A stretch of 64,000 nucleotides of DNA from Providencia vermicola. Its GTDB lineage: Bacteria; Pseudomonadota; Gammaproteobacteria; Enterobacterales; Enterobacteriaceae. This document shows positions 9,372 to 20,078 of this stretch, in pieces (the stretch's first letter is position 1; each line of letters opens with the position of its first letter). The position numbers and the translations under genes were made by a program. The DNA is taken from positions 1,987,001-2,051,000 of the forward strand of contig NZ_CP048796.1 of assembly GCF_010748935.1 (NCBI RefSeq), written 5' to 3'. The notes beneath the pieces were generated by a model that did not search any database, had not been told where the DNA came from, and was given only the letters and a program-made list of their open reading frames with translations.

Positions 9372-10418
9372 TTGGCTAATCTAACCATTGCGTTAGATGC
9401 TATGGGCGGGGATGTTGGTCCCCGCGTCACAGTGCCTGCTGCATTGCAGGCTCTGGCATCTAATCCATCACTCAAATTACTGCTAGTCGGTCAACCTGAC
9501 GCCATTCAACCTCTGCTTGCACAACAAAGTGTCGAGCTGACTTCTCGTGTCGAAATTATTCCTGCTGAAAACGTGATTGCTAACGATGCTAAACCCTCTA
9601 CGGCAATAAGACAAAGCAAAGGAACATCGATGCGAACGGCGTTAGAGTTAGTCAAGACTGGGCAAGCACAAGCGTGCGTGAGTGCCGGTAATACTGGGGC
9701 GCTGATGGGCTTGGCGAAACTGATGTTGAAATCGATTGAAGGCATTGAGCGACCTGCGTTGATGACAATTTTGCCGAATCAACAAAAAGGTCAAACAGTG
9801 GTGCTGGATTTAGGGGCTAACGTCACGTGTAACAGTGAAATGCTGGTGCAATTCGCTGTGATGGGGTCAGTGGTTGCAGAAGAAGTGGCTAAGATTGTCT
9901 CACCGAGAGTGGCACTGCTGAACATCGGTGAAGAAGAAACCAAAGGGTTGGATAATATCCGCGAAGCCGCCGCACTCCTCAAAGAAACTGCGGCAATAAA
10001 TTATATCGGTTATGTTGAAGGCAATGAATTGCTAACAGGCAAAACGGATGTACTAGTCTGTGACGGCTTCGCAGGTAACGTCACGCTAAAAACAATGGAA
10101 GGGGTGATCCGTGTCATTCTTTCATTGTTAAAATCAACAGAAGAAAGCAAAAAGAATAAAAAACCTAGCTGGTTGATGCAACTGGCTAAAAAATGGCTTA
10201 AAAAACGACTTATGAAGCGTTTTGGGGAGCTGAACCCCGACCAGTATAATGGTGCAACTCTGTTAGGATTAAAAGGAATTGTCATTAAAAGTCATGGCGC
10301 AGCAAATGAAAATGCATTTAAAGCGGCTATTGAACGTGCAGTTCAAGCAGTAGACAGACAAGTTCCAGACAGAATAGCAGCTCGACTGAATATCGTATTA
10401 CCCAGGAGTGATCAATAA
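9372..10418 (+). CDS. plsX: Phosphate acyltransferase PlsX
   Basis: The 348-residue protein starts at TTG ([16 protein letters not shown]); the near-N-terminal DAMGGD motif shows the start is right, and a rare start codon is also seen in E. coli plsX. Family motifs include [10 protein letters not shown] and [12 protein letters not shown]. PlsX makes acyl-phosphate from acyl-ACP, feeding phospholipid synthesis at the inner face of the membrane. It lies 23 bases after rpmF and 3 bases before fabH. Confidence 0.96.
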   Translation: MANLTIALDAMGGDVGPRVTVPAALQALASNPSLKLLLVGQPDAIQPLLAQQSVELTSRVEIIPAENVIANDAKPSTAIRQSKGTSMRTALELVKTGQAQACVSAGNTGALMGLAKLMLKSIEGIERPALMTILPNQQKGQTVVLDLGANVTCNSEMLVQFAVMGSVVAEEVAKIVSPRVALLNIGEEETKGLDNIREAAALLKETAAINYIGYVEGNELLTGKTDVLVCDGFAGNVTLKTMEGVIRVILSLLKSTEESKKNKKPSWLMQLAKKWLKKRLMKRFGELNPDQYNGATLLGLKGIVIKSHGAANENAFKAAIERAVQAVDRQVPDRIAARLNIVLPRSDQ

Positions 10419-10421
10419 CCT

Positions 10422-11372
10422 ATGTATAGCAAAATATTAGGCACAGGCAGCTATTTACCCGCACAAATTAGAACGAATGCTGACCTGGAAAAAATGGTTG
10501 ATACTTCTGATGAGTGGATTGTGACTCGCACAGGTATTCATGAAAGAAGAATTGCAGGCGAAGATGAAAGTGTTGCGGTAATGGGGTTTCACGCCGCACA
10601 AAAAGCGTTAGAAATGGCTCAGGTCGATAGCAGTGACATTGGGTTGATTGTTGTTGCTACAACGTCATCGACTCACGCGTTCCCAAGTGCCGCATGTCAA
10701 ATTCAACAAATGTTAGGTATTCACGATTGTGCGGCATTTGATGTTGCTGCTGCTTGCGCGGGTTTCACCTATGCGATTAGCATTGTTGACCAATTTGTAA
10801 AAACGGGCATGGTAAAAAAAGCATTGGTCATTGGCGCTGATGCACTCTCTAAAACATTAGACCCGAATGATCGTGGTACGATTATCTTATTTGGTGATGC
10901 AGCAGGGGCCATGGTTATTGGCGCTTCTGAGCAACCCGGTATTTTATCGACACACCTTCATGCCGATGGCCGTTATGGTGATTTGCTGGCGCTGCCAAAT
11001 CGTGAGCGCGGCTCAGAAGATGAAGCCTATTTAACCATGACGGGCAACGAAGTATTTAAAGTTGCTGTACGTGAGTTAGCTCACATTGTTGATGAAACAT
11101 TAGCGGAAAGTGGTATTGCAAAAGAAGAACTCGATTGGTTAGTGCCGCATCAAGCGAATTTACGCATCATTTCAGCAACAGCAAAAAAACTGGATATGAC
11201 CATGGAAAAGGTGGTTGTGACGCTTGATAAACATGGTAATACCTCTGCTGCATCGGTGCCGACCGCATTTGATGAAGCCGTGCGTGATGGGCGTATCCAA
11301 CGTGGCCAGTTAGTGCTGTTAGAGGCATTCGGTGGTGGCTTCACTTGGGGCTCTGCACTCGTTCGTTTTTAA
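10422..11372 (+). CDS. fabH: Beta-ketoacyl-ACP synthase III FabH
   Basis: The 316-residue protein carries the KAS III triad: Cys112 in AAACAGF, His in PHQANLRI and Asn in GNTSAAS. It condenses acetyl-CoA with malonyl-ACP to start fatty-acid chains. The C-terminal [13 protein letters not shown] is the usual family end. It is tightly coupled to plsX and followed 18 bases later by fabD. Confidence 0.97.
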   Translation: MYSKILGTGSYLPAQIRTNADLEKMVDTSDEWIVTRTGIHERRIAGEDESVAVMGFHAAQKALEMAQVDSSDIGLIVVATTSSTHAFPSAACQIQQMLGIHDCAAFDVAAACAGFTYAISIVDQFVKTGMVKKALVIGADALSKTLDPNDRGTIILFGDAAGAMVIGASEQPGILSTHLHADGRYGDLLALPNRERGSEDEAYLTMTGNEVFKVAVRELAHIVDETLAESGIAKEELDWLVPHQANLRIISATAKKLDMTMEKVVVTLDKHGNTSAASVPTAFDEAVRDGRIQRGQLVLLEAFGGGFTWGSALVRF

Positions 11373-11390
11373 TTTACTGAGAAAATAGAC

Positions 11391-12323
11391 ATGACACAAT
11401 TTGCTATGGTTTTTCCCGGTCAGGGATCTCAGTCTCTTGGTATGTTGTCTGCATTAGCGGCAGAAAGTCAGCTTGTAGAGCAAACATTCGCTGAGGCGTC
11501 TGAAGCATTAGGTTATGACCTCTGGGCACTTGTCCAGAATGGACCAGAAGAAGAATTGAACAAAACATGGCAAACTCAGCCTGCTTTGTTAGCTGCATCT
11601 GTCGCTATCTTCCGCGTTTGGCAAGAAAAACAAGGGCCAATGCCTACAATGATGGCAGGGCATAGCTTAGGTGAGTATTCTGCGTTAGTGTGTGCTGGTG
11701 TCATCGATTTTAAAGCCGCCATTAAACTGGTTGAATTACGTGGTAAATTAATGCAAGAAGCGGTCCCAGAGGGAACCGGAGCCATGTATGCGATTATCGG
11801 TTTAGATAACGAATCTATTGAAAAAGCTTGTCAGGAAGCCGCACAGGGTCAAGTTGTATCGCCTGTGAATTTTAACTCTCCGGGACAAGTCGTTATTGCA
11901 GGTGAAAAAGAGGCAGTAGAACGCGCGGGTGCAGCCTGTAAAGAAGCTGGGGCTAAACGTGCGTTGCCATTATCAGTCAGTGTTCCTTCGCATTGTGCGT
12001 TAATGAAACCAGCGGCTGAAAAATTAGCGGTTGCATTGCAAGACATCACGTTTAATCAGCCAAATTTCCCAGTTATCAATAACGTTGATGTAAAAATTGA
12101 ACAATCAGCTGAAAATATTCGTGATGCTTTGGTTCGTCAATTGTATAATCCGGTTCGTTGGACTGAAACTGTAGAATTAATGGCAGATCAAGGTATTGAA
12201 CACCTTGTTGAAGTAGGCCCAGGTAAAGTGTTAACTGGTCTTACCAAGCGTATTGTCTCTAATTTAACTGCCGTTGCAGCCAATGATCCTGTATCATTAG
12301 GCACTGCGTTAGAAAACCTCTGA
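11391..12323 (+). CDS. fabD: Malonyl-CoA:ACP transacylase FabD
   Basis: The 310-residue protein opens with FVFPGQGSQ-type sequence (AMVFPGQGSQSLGML) and has the catalytic serine in GHSLGEYSA (Ser92); the histidine is in the SVPSHCALM segment. It loads malonyl groups onto ACP. Its place between fabH and fabG is the standard Enterobacterales order. Confidence 0.97.
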   Translation: MTQFAMVFPGQGSQSLGMLSALAAESQLVEQTFAEASEALGYDLWALVQNGPEEELNKTWQTQPALLAASVAIFRVWQEKQGPMPTMMAGHSLGEYSALVCAGVIDFKAAIKLVELRGKLMQEAVPEGTGAMYAIIGLDNESIEKACQEAAQGQVVSPVNFNSPGQVVIAGEKEAVERAGAACKEAGAKRALPLSVSVPSHCALMKPAAEKLAVALQDITFNQPNFPVINNVDVKIEQSAENIRDALVRQLYNPVRWTETVELMADQGIEHLVEVGPGKVLTGLTKRIVSNLTAVAANDPVSLGTALENL

Positions 12324-12330
12324 GGACGAT

Positions 12331-13065
12331 ATGAGCTTTGAAGGAAAAATTGCACTGGTAACAGGCGCGAGTCGCGGTATTGGTAAAGCAATTGCTTTAA
12401 CACTTGCTGCGCGTGGTGCGACTGTTATTGGTACAGCAACAAGCGATAAAGGAGCAGAAGCGATTTCTGCTTATTTAGATGGAAAAGGCAAAGGTTTTGC
12501 TCTGAATGTGACAGACCCTGCATCAATTGATGAAACCTTGAATAATATTCGTCAACAATTTGGCGAAATTGATATACTGGTTAACAATGCAGGTATCACT
12601 CGTGATAACCTTTTGATGCGTATGAAAGATGATGAGTGGCAAGATATTATTGACACCAATCTATCATCCGTTTACCGTTTATCTAAATCCGTATTACGCG
12701 CCATGATGAAAAAACGTTGTGGGCGCATTATTTCAATCGCATCTGTTGTGGGTGTGATGGGAAATGCGGGGCAGGCGAACTATGCAGCAGCGAAAGCTGG
12801 GCTAATTGGTTTTAGCAAATCATTAGCACGCGAGGTTGCTTCCCGTGGTATCACCGTCAACGTCGTTGCTCCTGGTTTTATTGAAACTGATATGACCAAA
12901 GCATTGACAGATGAACAGCGTGCAGGCATTTTATCTCAAGTTCCTGCCGATAGGCTGGGTGATGCGCAAGAAATTGCCAGTGCTGTAGCGTTTTTAGCTT
13001 CTGATGAAGCTGGTTACATCACAGGTGAAACATTACATGTCAATGGCGGCATGTACATGATCTAA
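12331..13065 (+). CDS. fabG: 3-oxoacyl-ACP reductase FabG
   Basis: This classical SDR of 244 residues has TGASRGIG for NADPH binding (11-18), NNAG (85-88), Ser138, and the YAAAK pair Tyr151/Lys155. The C-terminal GETLHVNGGMYMI is the FabG end. It reduces beta-ketoacyl-ACP in the elongation cycle. It starts 7 bases after fabD. Confidence 0.98.
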   Translation: MSFEGKIALVTGASRGIGKAIALTLAARGATVIGTATSDKGAEAISAYLDGKGKGFALNVTDPASIDETLNNIRQQFGEIDILVNNAGITRDNLLMRMKDDEWQDIIDTNLSSVYRLSKSVLRAMMKKRCGRIISIASVVGVMGNAGQANYAAAKAGLIGFSKSLAREVASRGITVNVVAPGFIETDMTKALTDEQRAGILSQVPADRLGDAQEIASAVAFLASDEAGYITGETLHVNGGMYMI

Positions 13066-13220
13066 AGAAATGATGGAACCATTTGCATTATTAGTGTTAA
13101 TTAGCGCAAAATAATGCAAAATTTAGGTTCCAACAGCCGGGATTGGGTTGTATCTTTTCCTGTATTTTATAAACTACGAAAACCATCGCGAAAGCGAGTT
13201 TTGATAGGAATTTTAATAGT

Positions 13221-13457
13221 ATGAGCACTATCGAAGAACGCGTTAAGAAAATCATCGTTGAGCAACTGGGTGTTAAAGAGGAAGAAGTTGTAACAACAGC
13301 TTCGTTTGTTGATGACTTGGGCGCTGATTCTCTTGACACAGTTGAGCTGGTTATGGCTCTGGAAGAAGAGTTCGATATCGAAATCCCTGACGAAGAAGCT
13401 GAAAAGATCACAACAGTGCAGGCTGCGATTGACTACGTCGAGAACGCATCTAAGTAA
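13221..13457 (+). CDS. acpP: Acyl carrier protein
   Basis: This acidic 78-residue four-helix protein has the phosphopantetheine site [11 protein letters not shown] (Ser37), essentially identical to E. coli ACP. It carries growing acyl chains for all surrounding Fab enzymes and for lipid A and phospholipid acyltransferases. A 155-base gap from fabG probably contains its own strong promoter, and a hairpin after the stop allows more acpP mRNA than fabF mRNA. Confidence 0.98.
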   Translation: MSTIEERVKKIIVEQLGVKEEEVVTTASFVDDLGADSLDTVELVMALEEEFDIEIPDEEAEKITTVQAAIDYVENASK

Positions 13458-13474
13458 TTGTTTTAAAACTTATC

Positions 13475-13496
13475 TAGGCGGTCACTCGACCGCCTA
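13475..13496 (+). terminator. Hairpin between acpP and fabF
   Basis: TAGGCGGTC pairs with GACCGCCTA across a 4-base loop, 17 bases after the acpP stop. It has a T-rich but interrupted tail, suiting a partial terminator that lowers readthrough into fabF. Confidence 0.6.
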
Positions 13497-13535
13497 TGTT
13501 TCTTTGGTAACTTTTTCCCTCCTTGGAGGATATAC

Positions 13536-14786
13536 GTGTCTAAGCGTCGTGTAGTCGTAACTGGACTGGGCATGTTATCTCCTGTCGGCAATACAGTTGA
13601 ATCATCATGGAAAGCTGTTTGTGACGGACAGAGTGGTATCAGCCTCATCGAACATTTTGATACTACAAACCATGCAACTAAATTTGCTGGTGTAGTGAAA
13701 GATTTCAATTACGAAGATTATGGTATCTCCCGCAAAGAAGCACGGAAGATGGACCCATTCATCCAGTATGGTATCGCTGCTGGCTATCAAGCCATCAAAG
13801 ATGCAGGTCTGGAAGTAACAGAAGCCAATGCTACTCGTATCGGTTTGGCGATTGGTTCTGGTATTGGTGGTCTAGGCTTAATTCAAGAGAACTGTGAAGC
13901 ACTACAACACGGCGGTCCTCGTAAAGTTAGCCCATTTTTCGTTCCTTCTACGATCATTAACATGGTCGCAGGTCATCTGAGCATTATGTACGGTTTCCGT
14001 GGCCCAAGTATTTCTATTGCCACTGCTTGTACCTCAGGTGTGCACAATATCGGTCATGCGGCTCGTATGATCGCTTATGGTGATGCGGATGTTATGCTCG
14101 CAGGTGGCGCTGAAAAAGCAACAACACCATTAGGTGTTGCTGGTTTTGGTGCTGCACGTGCTCTTTCTACTCGTAATGATGACCCACAAGCAGCTAGCCG
14201 CCCATGGGATAAAGACCGTGATGGTTTTGTGCTGGGAGATGGTGCGGGTATTATCATTCTTGAAGAGTATGAGCACGCTAAAGCACGTGGTGCTAAAATC
14301 TATGCAGAAGTCTCTGGCTTCGGCATGAGTAGTGATGCCTATCATATGACATCACCTCCTGAAAATGGAGAAGGTGCAGCGTTGGCGATGATGAATGCTC
14401 TGCACGATGCTGGAATTGAAGCAAACGACGTGGGCTATATCAATGCTCATGGGACTTCAACGCCAGCGGGTGACTTAGCTGAAGCCCAAGCCGTTGTATC
14501 TGTCTTTGGTGAAGACACTAACGTACTGGTTAGCTCAACCAAATCGATGACTGGTCACCTATTAGGTGCAGCTGGCGCGATTGAGTCTATCTTTACGATC
14601 TTATCATTGGCTGATCAGATTGTTCCGCCAACGATTAATCTGGAAAACCCAGATGAAGCCTGCAAACTGGATTTCGTTCTAGGTGAAGCAAGAAAAGTGG
14701 AAAACATGGAGTATGCTCTGTGTAATTCATTTGGTTTCGGCGGCACCAATGGCTCATTAATTTTCCGTCGTTATCACCAAGAGTAA
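13536..14786 (+). CDS. fabF: Beta-ketoacyl-ACP synthase II FabF
   Basis: The 416-residue protein starts at GTG behind a strong GGAGG site. The nucleophile is Cys165 in TACTSG; the two histidines are in [11 protein letters not shown] and [14 protein letters not shown]. It performs chain elongation and temperature-dependent conversion of palmitoleate to cis-vaccenate. A strong hairpin follows 45 bases after the stop. Confidence 0.97.
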   Translation: MSKRRVVVTGLGMLSPVGNTVESSWKAVCDGQSGISLIEHFDTTNHATKFAGVVKDFNYEDYGISRKEARKMDPFIQYGIAAGYQAIKDAGLEVTEANATRIGLAIGSGIGGLGLIQENCEALQHGGPRKVSPFFVPSTIINMVAGHLSIMYGFRGPSISIATACTSGVHNIGHAARMIAYGDADVMLAGGAEKATTPLGVAGFGAARALSTRNDDPQAASRPWDKDRDGFVLGDGAGIIILEEYEHAKARGAKIYAEVSGFGMSSDAYHMTSPPENGEGAALAMMNALHDAGIEANDVGYINAHGTSTPAGDLAEAQAVVSVFGEDTNVLVSSTKSMTGHLLGAAGAIESIFTILSLADQIVPPTINLENPDEACKLDFVLGEARKVENMEYALCNSFGFGGTNGSLIFRRYHQE

Positions 14787-14831
14787 ATTAATCTAACATT
14801 ATTGCCTTATTATTAGCGCTATAATGTATTT

Positions 14832-14870
14832 AAAGCCCCAGTATGTTCCATACAGGGGCTTTTCTTTTAT
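14832..14870 (+). terminator. Terminator after fabF
   Basis: A long hairpin (AAAGCCCC-A-GTATG / CATAC-A-GGGGCTTTT, one A-A mismatch) is followed by a T-rich stretch, an intrinsic terminator closing the fab block before pabC. Confidence 0.8.
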
Positions 14871-14959
14871 TGTCATTTTGCAGTCTCAGTCAGTTTAGTT
14901 TATGATAATAAACATCCTGTTACTGACTGATTTATCAGCCATTATTATAAGAATTATCA

Positions 14960-15790
14960 ATGTCATATTGGGTTAATGGAATTGCATGCCGTCATATTGA
15001 TGTTTCTGATCGCGCTGTGCAATTTGGTGATGGCTGCTTTACGACGATTCATGTGTTTAATCAGCAGCCCAAAATGCTTGAGCACCATATTAGGCGCTTA
15101 GTGCAGGATAGCGCTCGTCTCAAGTTACCTCAACCTGATTGGCAACGTCTGCAAGAGCAAATTCTCGCCATTTGTCAGCAACAAAGTCATGATGAATGGG
15201 TACTCAAAGTGATCATGAGTCGTGGTACAGGTGGCCGAGGCTATAGTTCTTTGGGGTTCAATCAACCAACAGTGATTATGTCGATAGCGCCTTTCCCCTT
15301 GCATTATCAAGCATTGCAGAAATCGGGTATTCACTTGATGTTGAGCAGTGTGCCGATCAGCAAGAACCCATATTTAGCCGGCATTAAGCATCTCAATCGT
15401 CTCGAACAGATCTTAATTCGTCAGGAAATTGATGAAGCTCAAGCGGATGAAGCATTAGTTGTTGATTCAGATGGTATTTTGATTGAATGTTGCAGTGCAA
15501 ATCTCTTTTGGCGCAAAGGTGAAACAGTATTTACTCCAAACTTAACGTTTTCAGGGGTAAATGGATTAATGAGACAAAAGATTATAGCGCTTTTAGCAAC
15601 CAGTCAGTACGATCTACAAGAAGTTGAACGATTCCCTGAAGTTTTAGGATGTTGTGATGAGGTGTTTATTTGTAATGCTTTGATGCCGATATTACCGGTT
15701 GCGACGATCAACTTAGGTAAAAACAAGCCTCTCTGGCAATATTCCTCTAGAGAATTATTTGAATATTTGTTGTTACGTTGCCAAATTTAG
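14960..15790 (+). CDS. pabC: Aminodeoxychorismate lyase PabC
   Basis: The 276-residue class IV PLP enzyme converts 4-amino-4-deoxychorismate to p-aminobenzoate for folate synthesis. Family features are DRAVQFGDGCFTTI near residue 20, the PLP lysine in GIKHLNRLEQ, and ECCSANLFWRKGE. The order fabF-pabC-mltG-tmk-holB is conserved in Enterobacterales. Confusion with IlvE is unlikely from length and order. Confidence 0.94.
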   Translation: MSYWVNGIACRHIDVSDRAVQFGDGCFTTIHVFNQQPKMLEHHIRRLVQDSARLKLPQPDWQRLQEQILAICQQQSHDEWVLKVIMSRGTGGRGYSSLGFNQPTVIMSIAPFPLHYQALQKSGIHLMLSSVPISKNPYLAGIKHLNRLEQILIRQEIDEAQADEALVVDSDGILIECCSANLFWRKGETVFTPNLTFSGVNGLMRQKIIALLATSQYDLQEVERFPEVLGCCDEVFICNALMPILPVATINLGKNKPLWQYSSRELFEYLLLRCQI

Positions 15791-15809
15791 TCACAGAAAT
15801 GGTTGATGA

Positions 15810-16838
15810 ATGAAACTAGCTAAAAAAATATTTATTGCAGCGGTCGCGATTGTGTTGATTGCAGGAAGTGTAGCCTACGTCTTGTATCAACAAGTTTTAA
15901 ACTACGCGAAAGAACCGCTTAATTTAACCCAAGAAAAAATTTTTACCGTGCCATCGGGAACGGGGCGTGTTGCGCTTGAGGGTTTATTAGTTAATCAAAA
16001 CATCATTAATCAAACTGATAAATTCCAATGGCTGTTAAAGTTTCGTCCCGAGTTAGCCAAAATGAAAGCAGGAACATACCGCTTGCGGCCGAATATGGAT
16101 ATTGAACAGATGTTGGCATTAATTGCGAGTGGTAAAGAAGCACAGTTTTCTATCCGTTTTGTTGAAGGTTATCGTTTATCCGATTGGACGAATATTTTAC
16201 TTGATGCGCCTTATTTGCAGCATGAGATTGAAGGAAAAACCCCGACTGAGTTATATGCACTGATTGGCTTTGATGGCGATACAACTCTGGAAGGTTGGTT
16301 ATATCCAGACACTTATTTGTATACCGCGGGAACACGCGATGTCGATATTTTGAAACGAGCTCATCAACAGATGAAAAAAAATGTCGAGGAGATATGGCAG
16401 GGACGTGATAAAGATCTGCCTTATAAAAATGCTTATGAGATGTTGATCATGGCATCAATTATTGAAAAAGAAACCGGCGTCGATAGTGAAAGAAATCAAG
16501 TCGCTTCAGTGTTTGTGAACCGATTGAAAAAAAATATGCGTTTACAAACCGACCCAACGGTAATTTATGGTTTAGGTGATAAGTATCAGGGGAAAATTTA
16601 TCGTAGTGATTTAGATAACTATACGCCATACAACACTTACCGTATTGATGGGCTACCTCCAACACCGATCGCAATGCCGAGCCTTGCATCGATTAAAGCA
16701 GCAGCCCATCCGGCTAAAACGGATTATTTATACTTTGTTGCAGATGGTACTGGTGGTCACACATTCAGCCGTACGCTGAATGACCATAATCGTGCAGTCA
16801 AAGTGTATCGAAAAATTGAAAAACAGAATGATAAGTAA
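15810..16838 (+). CDS. mltG: Endolytic murein transglycosylase MltG
   Basis: The 342-residue protein has one N-terminal membrane anchor (about 7-27), a LysM-like region, and the YceG catalytic core with [12 protein letters not shown] (catalytic Glu), [24 protein letters not shown] and [17 protein letters not shown]. It cuts nascent glycan strands in the periplasm and acts as a terminator of glycan polymerisation. The stop is one base from the tmk start, implying translational coupling. Confidence 0.95.
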   Translation: MKLAKKIFIAAVAIVLIAGSVAYVLYQQVLNYAKEPLNLTQEKIFTVPSGTGRVALEGLLVNQNIINQTDKFQWLLKFRPELAKMKAGTYRLRPNMDIEQMLALIASGKEAQFSIRFVEGYRLSDWTNILLDAPYLQHEIEGKTPTELYALIGFDGDTTLEGWLYPDTYLYTAGTRDVDILKRAHQQMKKNVEEIWQGRDKDLPYKNAYEMLIMASIIEKETGVDSERNQVASVFVNRLKKNMRLQTDPTVIYGLGDKYQGKIYRSDLDNYTPYNTYRIDGLPPTPIAMPSLASIKAAAHPAKTDYLYFVADGTGGHTFSRTLNDHNRAVKVYRKIEKQNDK

Positions 16839-16839
16839 A

Positions 16840-17466
16840 ATGAAAAATGCCTATATTGTCATTGAAGGATTAGAGGGAGCAGGGAAAACAACGGCGATTA
16901 AAACTGTTGTTGAAACTTTAAACCAAGCGGGTATTCAAGATATTGCTTTTACGCGTGAGCCGGGGGGAACGCCGTTAGCAGAAAAATTACGCGAATTGAT
17001 CAAGCAAGGAATCAGTGGTGAGAAAGTGACCGATACTGCGGAGCTGCTTATGCTGTATGCAGCACGTGTTCAATTGGTTGAAAATGTCATCAAACCCGCC
17101 CTTGCCGCGGGCAAATGGGTTGTTGGGGATAGGCATGATTTATCTTCCCAAGCTTATCAAGGCGGGGGGAGAGGGATTGATCGCGAATTGATGCAATCCT
17201 TGCGTGATTTGGTGTTAGGGGAGTTTAAACCTGCTTTAACCTTATATTTAGATTTACCACCAGAACTTGGTTTACAACGCGCTCGGGCGCGTGGTGAGTT
17301 GGATAGGATTGAACAAGAATCCTTGGCATTTTTCGAGCGTACTCGTGCTCGTTATCTTGAATTAGCCGCAACAGACGAAACCATTTTGACGATCGATGCC
17401 AGCCAAAATATTGAACAAGTACAACAAGATATTCGCCAAACACTCAAGCAGTGGTTGGCGAAGTAA
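16840..17466 (+). CDS. tmk: Thymidylate kinase
   Basis: The chosen ATG gives a 208-residue protein starting [18 protein letters not shown] with the P-loop at 10-17. A longer in-frame start at 16780 would lie inside mltG and add residues absent from the family. [15 protein letters not shown] is the DRX/REPGG dTMP-binding motif, and the LID region is [12 protein letters not shown]. It phosphorylates dTMP to dTDP. It is coupled to mltG and followed by holB 9 bases later. Confidence 0.96.
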   Translation: MKNAYIVIEGLEGAGKTTAIKTVVETLNQAGIQDIAFTREPGGTPLAEKLRELIKQGISGEKVTDTAELLMLYAARVQLVENVIKPALAAGKWVVGDRHDLSSQAYQGGGRGIDRELMQSLRDLVLGEFKPALTLYLDLPPELGLQRARARGELDRIEQESLAFFERTRARYLELAATDETILTIDASQNIEQVQQDIRQTLKQWLAK

Positions 17467-17475
17467 GGTGAGAAA

Positions 17476-18468
17476 ATGAACTGGTACCCTTGGTTGAATG
17501 AAACTTATCGTCAAGTGATAACGTCCTATCAGCAAGGCCGTGGGCACCATGCATTATTGTTGCATTCACTATCTGGTAATGGTGTGGAGGCGCTATGTTA
17601 TGGGATCAGCCGCTGGTTAATTTGTCAAAACACCGACGGTCTAAAAAGTTGTGGTCAATGTCATAGCTGCCAGCTGATGTTGGCCGGTACACACCCTGAT
17701 TACCATGTATTAGAACCTGAAAAAGGTAAAACCACCGTCAGTGTAGATGCAGTAAGGAAACTGACGGAAACCTTAAGTGGCTATGCCCAGCAAAATGGGG
17801 CGAAAGTTGCTTATATTCCGCGTGCTGAAGCGTTAACCGATGCGGCGGCAAATGCCTTATTAAAAACGTTAGAAGAGCCAACACAACAGACTTATTTTTT
17901 ATTAGGCTGTGAAAAGCGAGAAAATTTACTCGCGACACTCCGTAGCCGCTGTTTATATACTTATTTGTCGCCTCCAGAGTTGCAGACGGCATGGTATTGG
18001 TTACAAAAACACATTGCAGGCGTTAACTATAATGATGCATTGACCGCATTAAAGCTCTGCCAAGGGGCGCCAGTAGCGGCGATGTCACTGTTGCAGCCTG
18101 AAAATTGGCAGCAGCGTCATGCCTTGTGTCAAGGGCTAGCCCATGCAATGCAGCATAATGATATGTTGTCTCTGTTATCTGTCATGAATAATGATAAGGC
18201 CACTGAATTGATTGGCTGGTTGCTCGGATTGTTAACCGATAGCATGAAATTACAACAACAAGCTGCACAATTCTGTTTAAATCAGGATCAGTTGCCTCTC
18301 ATTAGTGTGCTCGCGTCACGAATGACCTATACGCAATTGTTTAACGTTTATGAAGCTTGGCAACAATGCCGCCACCAATTGATGACAGTGCCTGCACTGA
18401 ATCAAGAGTTACTTTTAACCAATCAGTTATTACAATGGGAAGCATTAATTGCGACTCTAACACGATGA
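17476..18468 (+). CDS. holB: DNA polymerase III subunit delta'
   Basis: The 330-residue AAA+ clamp-loader subunit has the zinc module CGQCHSCQLM (about residues 56-65) and a degenerate P-loop (LSGNGVEAL), as expected because delta' does not hydrolyse ATP. LLKTLEEPTQQTYFLLGCE contains the SRC-region scaffold and LRSRC is present. It works in the tau/gamma complex to load the sliding clamp. It sits between tmk and ycfH as in E. coli. Confidence 0.95.
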   Translation: MNWYPWLNETYRQVITSYQQGRGHHALLLHSLSGNGVEALCYGISRWLICQNTDGLKSCGQCHSCQLMLAGTHPDYHVLEPEKGKTTVSVDAVRKLTETLSGYAQQNGAKVAYIPRAEALTDAAANALLKTLEEPTQQTYFLLGCEKRENLLATLRSRCLYTYLSPPELQTAWYWLQKHIAGVNYNDALTALKLCQGAPVAAMSLLQPENWQQRHALCQGLAHAMQHNDMLSLLSVMNNDKATELIGWLLGLLTDSMKLQQQAAQFCLNQDQLPLISVLASRMTYTQLFNVYEAWQQCRHQLMTVPALNQELLLTNQLLQWEALIATLTR

Positions 18469-18481
18469 AAAAGAGTGAAAT

Positions 18482-19273
18482 ATGTTTGTAGTTGATTCAC
18501 ACTGCCATCTCGATTGCCTTGATTATGAAAAATTACATACAGGTGTCGATGATGTTATCGCAAAAGCATCGCAGCGCGATGTGGGTTTTATGTTGGCGGT
18601 TGCCACAACGCTACATGGGTTTGATAGTATGAAAACCCTGATAGGCAAACGAGATAATGTTGCATTTTCTTGTGGGATCCATCCGCTTAATTTAGATGAA
18701 GGCTATGATTTTGAGCGTTTAGCACAGTTAGCGGCAGGGAAGGAAGTGGTTGCGTTAGGGGAAACGGGACTCGACTATTATTACCAAAAAGAAAATGCGG
18801 CACTGCAACAGGAGTCTTTCCGTCAGCACATTCGCATTGGTCGTCAGGTAAATAAACCGGTCATTGTACATACTCGGGATGCACGAGACGATACTTTGGC
18901 CATTTTGCGTGAAGAGAATGTGACTGATTGTGGCGGTGTATTACACTGTTTTACCGAAGATAAAGACACCGCGAAACAATTACTCGACCTTGGGATGTAC
19001 ATCTCTTTTTCTGGTATTGTGACTTTTCGTAATGCAGAACAAATTCGTGAAGCAGCAAGAATTGTTCCTTTAGATAGGATCTTGGTCGAAACGGATTCAC
19101 CTTATTTGGCACCAGTTCCTCATCGTGGTAAAGAGAATCAACCGGCCTATGTCCGTGATGTAGCAGAATATATGGCTGTTCTCAAAGGGGTGAGCCCAGA
19201 AGAAATGGCGCGTATTACCACTGAAAACTTTAACCGCCTCTTTCATTTGAATGTCGGCGATAACAACGCGTAA
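18482..19273 (+). CDS. ycfH: TatD-family metal-dependent hydrolase YcfH
   Basis: The 263-residue TIM-barrel protein has the metal motif SHCHLD (6-11), the ALGETGLDYYY signature, VIVHTRDA and VETDSPYLAPVPHRGK. YcfH-type TatD proteins are putative DNases or metallo-hydrolases; the in vivo substrate is unsettled. Co-linear with holB, 13 bases apart. In E. coli ptsG and fhuE lie next; here hinT follows directly. Confidence 0.93.
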   Translation: MFVVDSHCHLDCLDYEKLHTGVDDVIAKASQRDVGFMLAVATTLHGFDSMKTLIGKRDNVAFSCGIHPLNLDEGYDFERLAQLAAGKEVVALGETGLDYYYQKENAALQQESFRQHIRIGRQVNKPVIVHTRDARDDTLAILREENVTDCGGVLHCFTEDKDTAKQLLDLGMYISFSGIVTFRNAEQIREAARIVPLDRILVETDSPYLAPVPHRGKENQPAYVRDVAEYMAVLKGVSPEEMARITTENFNRLFHLNVGDNNA

Positions 19274-19301
19274 TTATTAGTCAATATTAAAGGAAGTTGA
19301 A

Positions 19302-19652
19302 ATGGCAGAAGAAACAATTTTCAGTAAGATCATTCGACGTGAAATCCCTGCTGATATCGTTTATCAGGATGAGCTTGTTACCGCATTTCGTGATATCTCG
19401 CCGCAAGCGCCTTCACATATTCTTATTATTCCAAATAAATTAATTCCAACAGTGAATGATGTAGCTGCGGAAGATGAACAGGTATTAGGACGTTTATTTA
19501 TCGTTGCAGCAAAAATAGCTCAGCAAGAAGGTATTGCTGAGAGTGGCTATCGCTTAATCATGAATTGCAATAAAGATTCCGGGCAGGAAGTGTTTCATAT
19601 TCATATGCACTTAGTTGGTGGTCGCCCTCTAGGTCCATTACTCGCCAAATAA
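19302..19652 (+). CDS. hinT: Purine nucleoside phosphoramidase HinT
   Basis: The 116-residue HIT-family protein has the catalytic triad HIHMHLVGG near the C-terminus and the N-terminal [18 protein letters not shown] signature. It hydrolyses adenosine 5'-phosphoramidate and aminoacyl-adenylates. It precedes ycfL and lpoB, the conserved arrangement. Confidence 0.96.
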   Translation: MAEETIFSKIIRREIPADIVYQDELVTAFRDISPQAPSHILIIPNKLIPTVNDVAAEDEQVLGRLFIVAAKIAQQEGIAESGYRLIMNCNKDSGQEVFHIHMHLVGGRPLGPLLAK

Positions 19653-19661
19653 GGCAATGAC

Positions 19662-20078
19662 GTGAAGATAGTCGAATATGTACTAATACGTGTGTTGGCG
19701 CTCAGTATGGTGGTCTTTTCACTGAGCGGCTGCCTGTGGGGAAAAAATGATGGCTTGGTATTTAATGAACAACAACGTGTCATTATGGAGCCCTCGGTTT
19801 TAGCGCATGGCATTATCGTAGAACAACCCGTAGTGAGTGTTGAAAACTATGCGGCAGTGGCTAAAGTCAATATGAGTAACAGTCAATCCGAGGCGGTGAC
19901 CATCATGTACCGCCTTTATTGGTATGATAATAACGGCTTAAAAATAGCGACAACGCATGATATACAGCAAACAATACCTGCCAATTTATCTATTAGTGTT
20001 AGTAATCAAAGTACTTCATCACTGGCGCGTAATGTACGTATTTATGTCTTCTTACCGAAAACGCTTGGAGAAAAATAA
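19662..20078 (+). CDS. ycfL: YcfL family lipoprotein
   Basis: The 138-residue protein starts at GTG and has a signal peptide ending in the lipobox LSGC (Cys about residue 24), so it is probably an outer-membrane lipoprotein. Position between hinT and lpoB and the DUF1425-like core (VENYAAVAKVNMSNSQSEAVTIMYRLYWYDNNGL) identify YcfL. Its function is unknown. The stop overlaps the lpoB ATG by one base, suggesting coupled synthesis. Confidence 0.88.
   Translation: MKIVEYVLIRVLALSMVVFSLSGCLWGKNDGLVFNEQQRVIMEPSVLAHGIIVEQPVVSVENYAAVAKVNMSNSQSEAVTIMYRLYWYDNNGLKIATTHDIQQTIPANLSISVSNQSTSSLARNVRIYVFLPKTLGEK

Noticed and set aside
16780-16839. Upstream start for tmk inside mltG
   Set aside because: The extra residues are absent from thymidylate kinases, and ATG 16840 gives the normal [13 protein letters not shown] start.
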